Origin: Desulfobacteraceae bacterium
GTDB taxonomy: Bacteria > Desulfobacterota > DSM-4660 > Desulfatiglandales > Desulfatiglandaceae
Length of the DNA: 7,990 bases
Direction of reading: 5' to 3'
Assembly (NCBI GenBank): GCA_030589225.1
Contig: JAUUWD010000060.1
Coordinates: 1 to 7,990, forward strand
Shown here: positions 6,924 to 7,990 of the stretch, one piece after another
How positions within the stretch are numbered: position 1 is the first letter of the stretch
Layout: every line of letters starts with the position of its first letter
The notes under the pieces: model-generated
The model's database searches: none
Told to the model about the DNA's origin: nothing
What the model saw: only the letters and a program-made list of their open reading frames with translations
Made by a program: the position numbers and the translations under genes

Positions 6924-7641
6924 GGCTTTGGGTCAAGGATTTCGCCTTTCGGAATCCGGATGAATCATATATTTTTTTGAGGGCCATTTCATCAGGGGTG
7001 ATTAGCAGGTAGAATATTGGAGTTTCTGTCCAGGCCCCAGTATTCACATATCTGATACCATTGAAAACCGTGTCCTCTGGATAGTGAGTATGACCACAGG
7101 TGGCTGCTTCATATCCATTTTCTAAAGCGCAGTTCACCGCATTTGTCATTACATTCTTACACAAAACCTTGTAAAAGAACTCCCATTTTTTGGCATAATG
7201 GGCAACATGCACGGGTTTGGCTCCCAGCTTAACCCGCAAATCGTGCATGAGCTTGAAGGCCTTTATAAATGCTTGACTCCTTGGCATGACATCATCGAAA
7301 TCATACCCGTGCGTTATTAGCAACCTGTGTCCTATGGTGTGAAAACGCTTGAATTCTACTTTCTCAAACCCTTGCGGAATATAGCCATTGTCATGATTAC
7401 CTCTGACCCAAACGACTCTCTGGCGGTGGGAGATCCGCGCAATAATATCTAAGATCCGCTGGTGCGGTAACTTCAATTCCGAATAGGGATTGTCGATTAC
7501 ATCCCCGTTTAGGATAAGTTCATGATCTTCAGGAATATTAGCGAGAAAGCGCCCGCATTCTTGATACAAAAAGTAACGAGACCCTATATGTAAGTCGCTG
7601 ACTATAATTGCGTTGTTACTGTATTGGTGGAATGGATTCAA
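6901..7641 (-). CDS. Calcineurin-like metallophosphoesterase, LpxH-like
   Basis: A 246-residue protein with the full binuclear metal site of the calcineurin-like phosphoesterases: SDLHIGS (15-21, Asp16 and His18), NGDVIDN (45-51, Asp47), RGNHDNGY (80-87, Asn82 and His83), ITHGYDFD (109-116, His111) and CGHTHYPE (182-189, His184 and His186). The HGYDFD and GHTHYPED arrangement and the length resemble the UDP-2,3-diacylglucosamine diphosphatase group (LpxH/COG2908), which would place it in lipid A synthesis at the inner membrane face. The similarity is by motif only, and a general phosphoesterase is possible. The start is a TTG at 7641 with a GGGGG tract about 9 nt upstream. The frame has a TGA seven codons earlier and no ATG between, and the first metal motif begins 14 residues in, so this is the only workable start. 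The rare start codon suggests modest expression. Confidence 0.87.
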   Translation of the reverse strand: MNPFHQYSNNAIIVSDLHIGSRYFLYQECGRFLANIPEDHELILNGDVIDNPYSELKLPHQRILDIIARISHRQRVVWVRGNHDNGYIPQGFEKVEFKRFHTIGHRLLITHGYDFDDVMPRSQAFIKAFKLMHDLRVKLGAKPVHVAHYAKKWEFFYKVLCKNVMTNAVNCALENGYEAATCGHTHYPEDTVFNGIRYVNTGAWTETPIFYLLITPDEMALKKIYDSSGFRKAKSLTQSHVTSQKL

Positions 7642-7695
7642 CTGATAAAACCCCCATATTCAACTATCACTGTTCAGACTCAATTGATGTCCCAA

Positions 7696-7745
7696 TTGAA
7701 AAAATCACCCTTGGAGCCTGTCTGAGAATGAGGTAGTTTTTTCAA
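7696..7745. repeat. Inverted repeat, 9-bp perfect arms
   Basis: TTGAAAAAA (7696-7704) is matched by TTTTTTCAA (7737-7745). Three more pairs (ACC with GGT) follow inside after a 2-nt mismatch, leaving a loop of about 22 nt. It abuts a second small hairpin, TCAATTG (7680-7686) with CAATTGA (7693-7699) over 6 nt. The arms are mostly A/T, so this is not a typical intrinsic terminator on either strand. It may be part of a short dispersed repeat. Confidence 0.45.
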
Positions 7746-7826
7746 GATCAAGTCGAAGGTCCCGGACTTTAAGCGTGGGAAGGTGAGCGAAAACCCTGAA
7801 CACCTGAACCTGAGTAGTGCCTGAAC

Positions 7827-7849
7827 GAAAACCTCGAAATGTGGTTTTC
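7827..7849. repeat. Small hairpin, 7-bp perfect arms
   Basis: GAAAACC (7827-7833) pairs with GGTTTTC (7843-7849) over a 9-nt loop. It lies next to three CCTGAAC copies. No U-tract follows on either strand, so a terminator role is unlikely. Confidence 0.35.
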
Positions 7850-7990
7850 CACTTTTACTCGAAAATTTTAAACGCACTGAAATTTCTTTCTTTTTTGAAT
7901 CCCTGGCCCAGACCTGGTTATCCGAGGCATCAAAAACGGATCATTCAATGAACTAAATATCGGGTCGCCAGGTTCGAACCTAATAAGTCG

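Larger units (their letters stand above)
7642..7990. other. 349-nt right flank without a supported gene
   Basis: No convincing coding region. A 65-codon minus-strand frame at 7877-7680 starts with GTG, has no clear ribosome binding site and shows no recognised domain. The region instead holds inverted repeats (7680-7699, 7696-7745, 7827-7849), short CCTGAAC copies at 7795, 7803 and 7820, and the perfect palindrome AGGTTCGAACCT at 7970-7981. It must contain the promoter and leader of the phosphatase group unless those lie beyond the window, but I see no good -35/-10 pair. A non-coding dispersed repeat is possible. Confidence 0.5.

Noticed and set aside
7680..7877. 65-codon minus-strand frame with a GTG start
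   Set aside because: No clear ribosome binding site, no domain, and it runs across inverted repeats; better described as non-coding or repeat sequence.
7964..7990. GGTTCGAACC, which looks like a tRNA T-loop
   Set aside because: Neither strand gives a 5-bp T-stem or acceptor stem around it; the flanking bases do not pair, so it is only a palindrome.

Overview
This is a compact bacterial window with every supported gene on the minus strand. It centres on a carbohydrate module: two GT4-type glycosyltransferases flank a tandem pair of GH130 enzymes (family of beta-mannoside phosphorylases and related glycosidases). The base composition is mid-range. Minus-strand genes mostly have Shine-Dalgarno sites and short spacers or overlaps, so this is a bacterium. 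A Gram-negative, possibly delta-proteobacterial (Desulfobacterota-like), host is my guess, from the LpxH-like phosphatase and the general look of the flanks. No marker gene fixes the taxonomy.

Layout in transcription order (right to left). Bases 7990-7642 hold no supported gene but contain several inverted repeats. Next come a calcineurin-like metallophosphoesterase (7641-6901), a class I SAM methyltransferase overlapping it by 23 nt (6923-6339) and a GT4 glycosyltransferase (6308-5277). A 172-nt spacer follows. It carries a good sigma70-type promoter (TTGAGA, 17 nt, TATATT) and an upstream cluster of helically spaced AACTT/AAGTT repeats. Downstream are the short GH130 enzyme (5104-4163), the long GH130 enzyme (4143-2680) and a 768-residue protein that joins a GT4-like glycosyltransferase to a C-terminal alpha-helical, probably (alpha/alpha)-barrel, domain (2637-331). 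A cysteine-containing 22-residue micro-ORF with a strong ribosome binding site may end the operon (273-205). Bases 1-204 hold no supported gene.

How the genes may work together. Two glycosyltransferases next to two GH130 proteins, with no signal peptides, transporters or outer-membrane uptake genes in the window, fit an intracellular build-and-recycle system for a mannose-containing oligosaccharide or polymer better than a dietary mannan-uptake locus. GH130-related proteins make and degrade the beta-1,2-mannan reserve 'mannogen' in Leishmania. A bacterial counterpart is a reasonable hypothesis, but the sequence alone proves neither substrate nor direction. The phosphatase and methyltransferase may be only loosely connected with this module.
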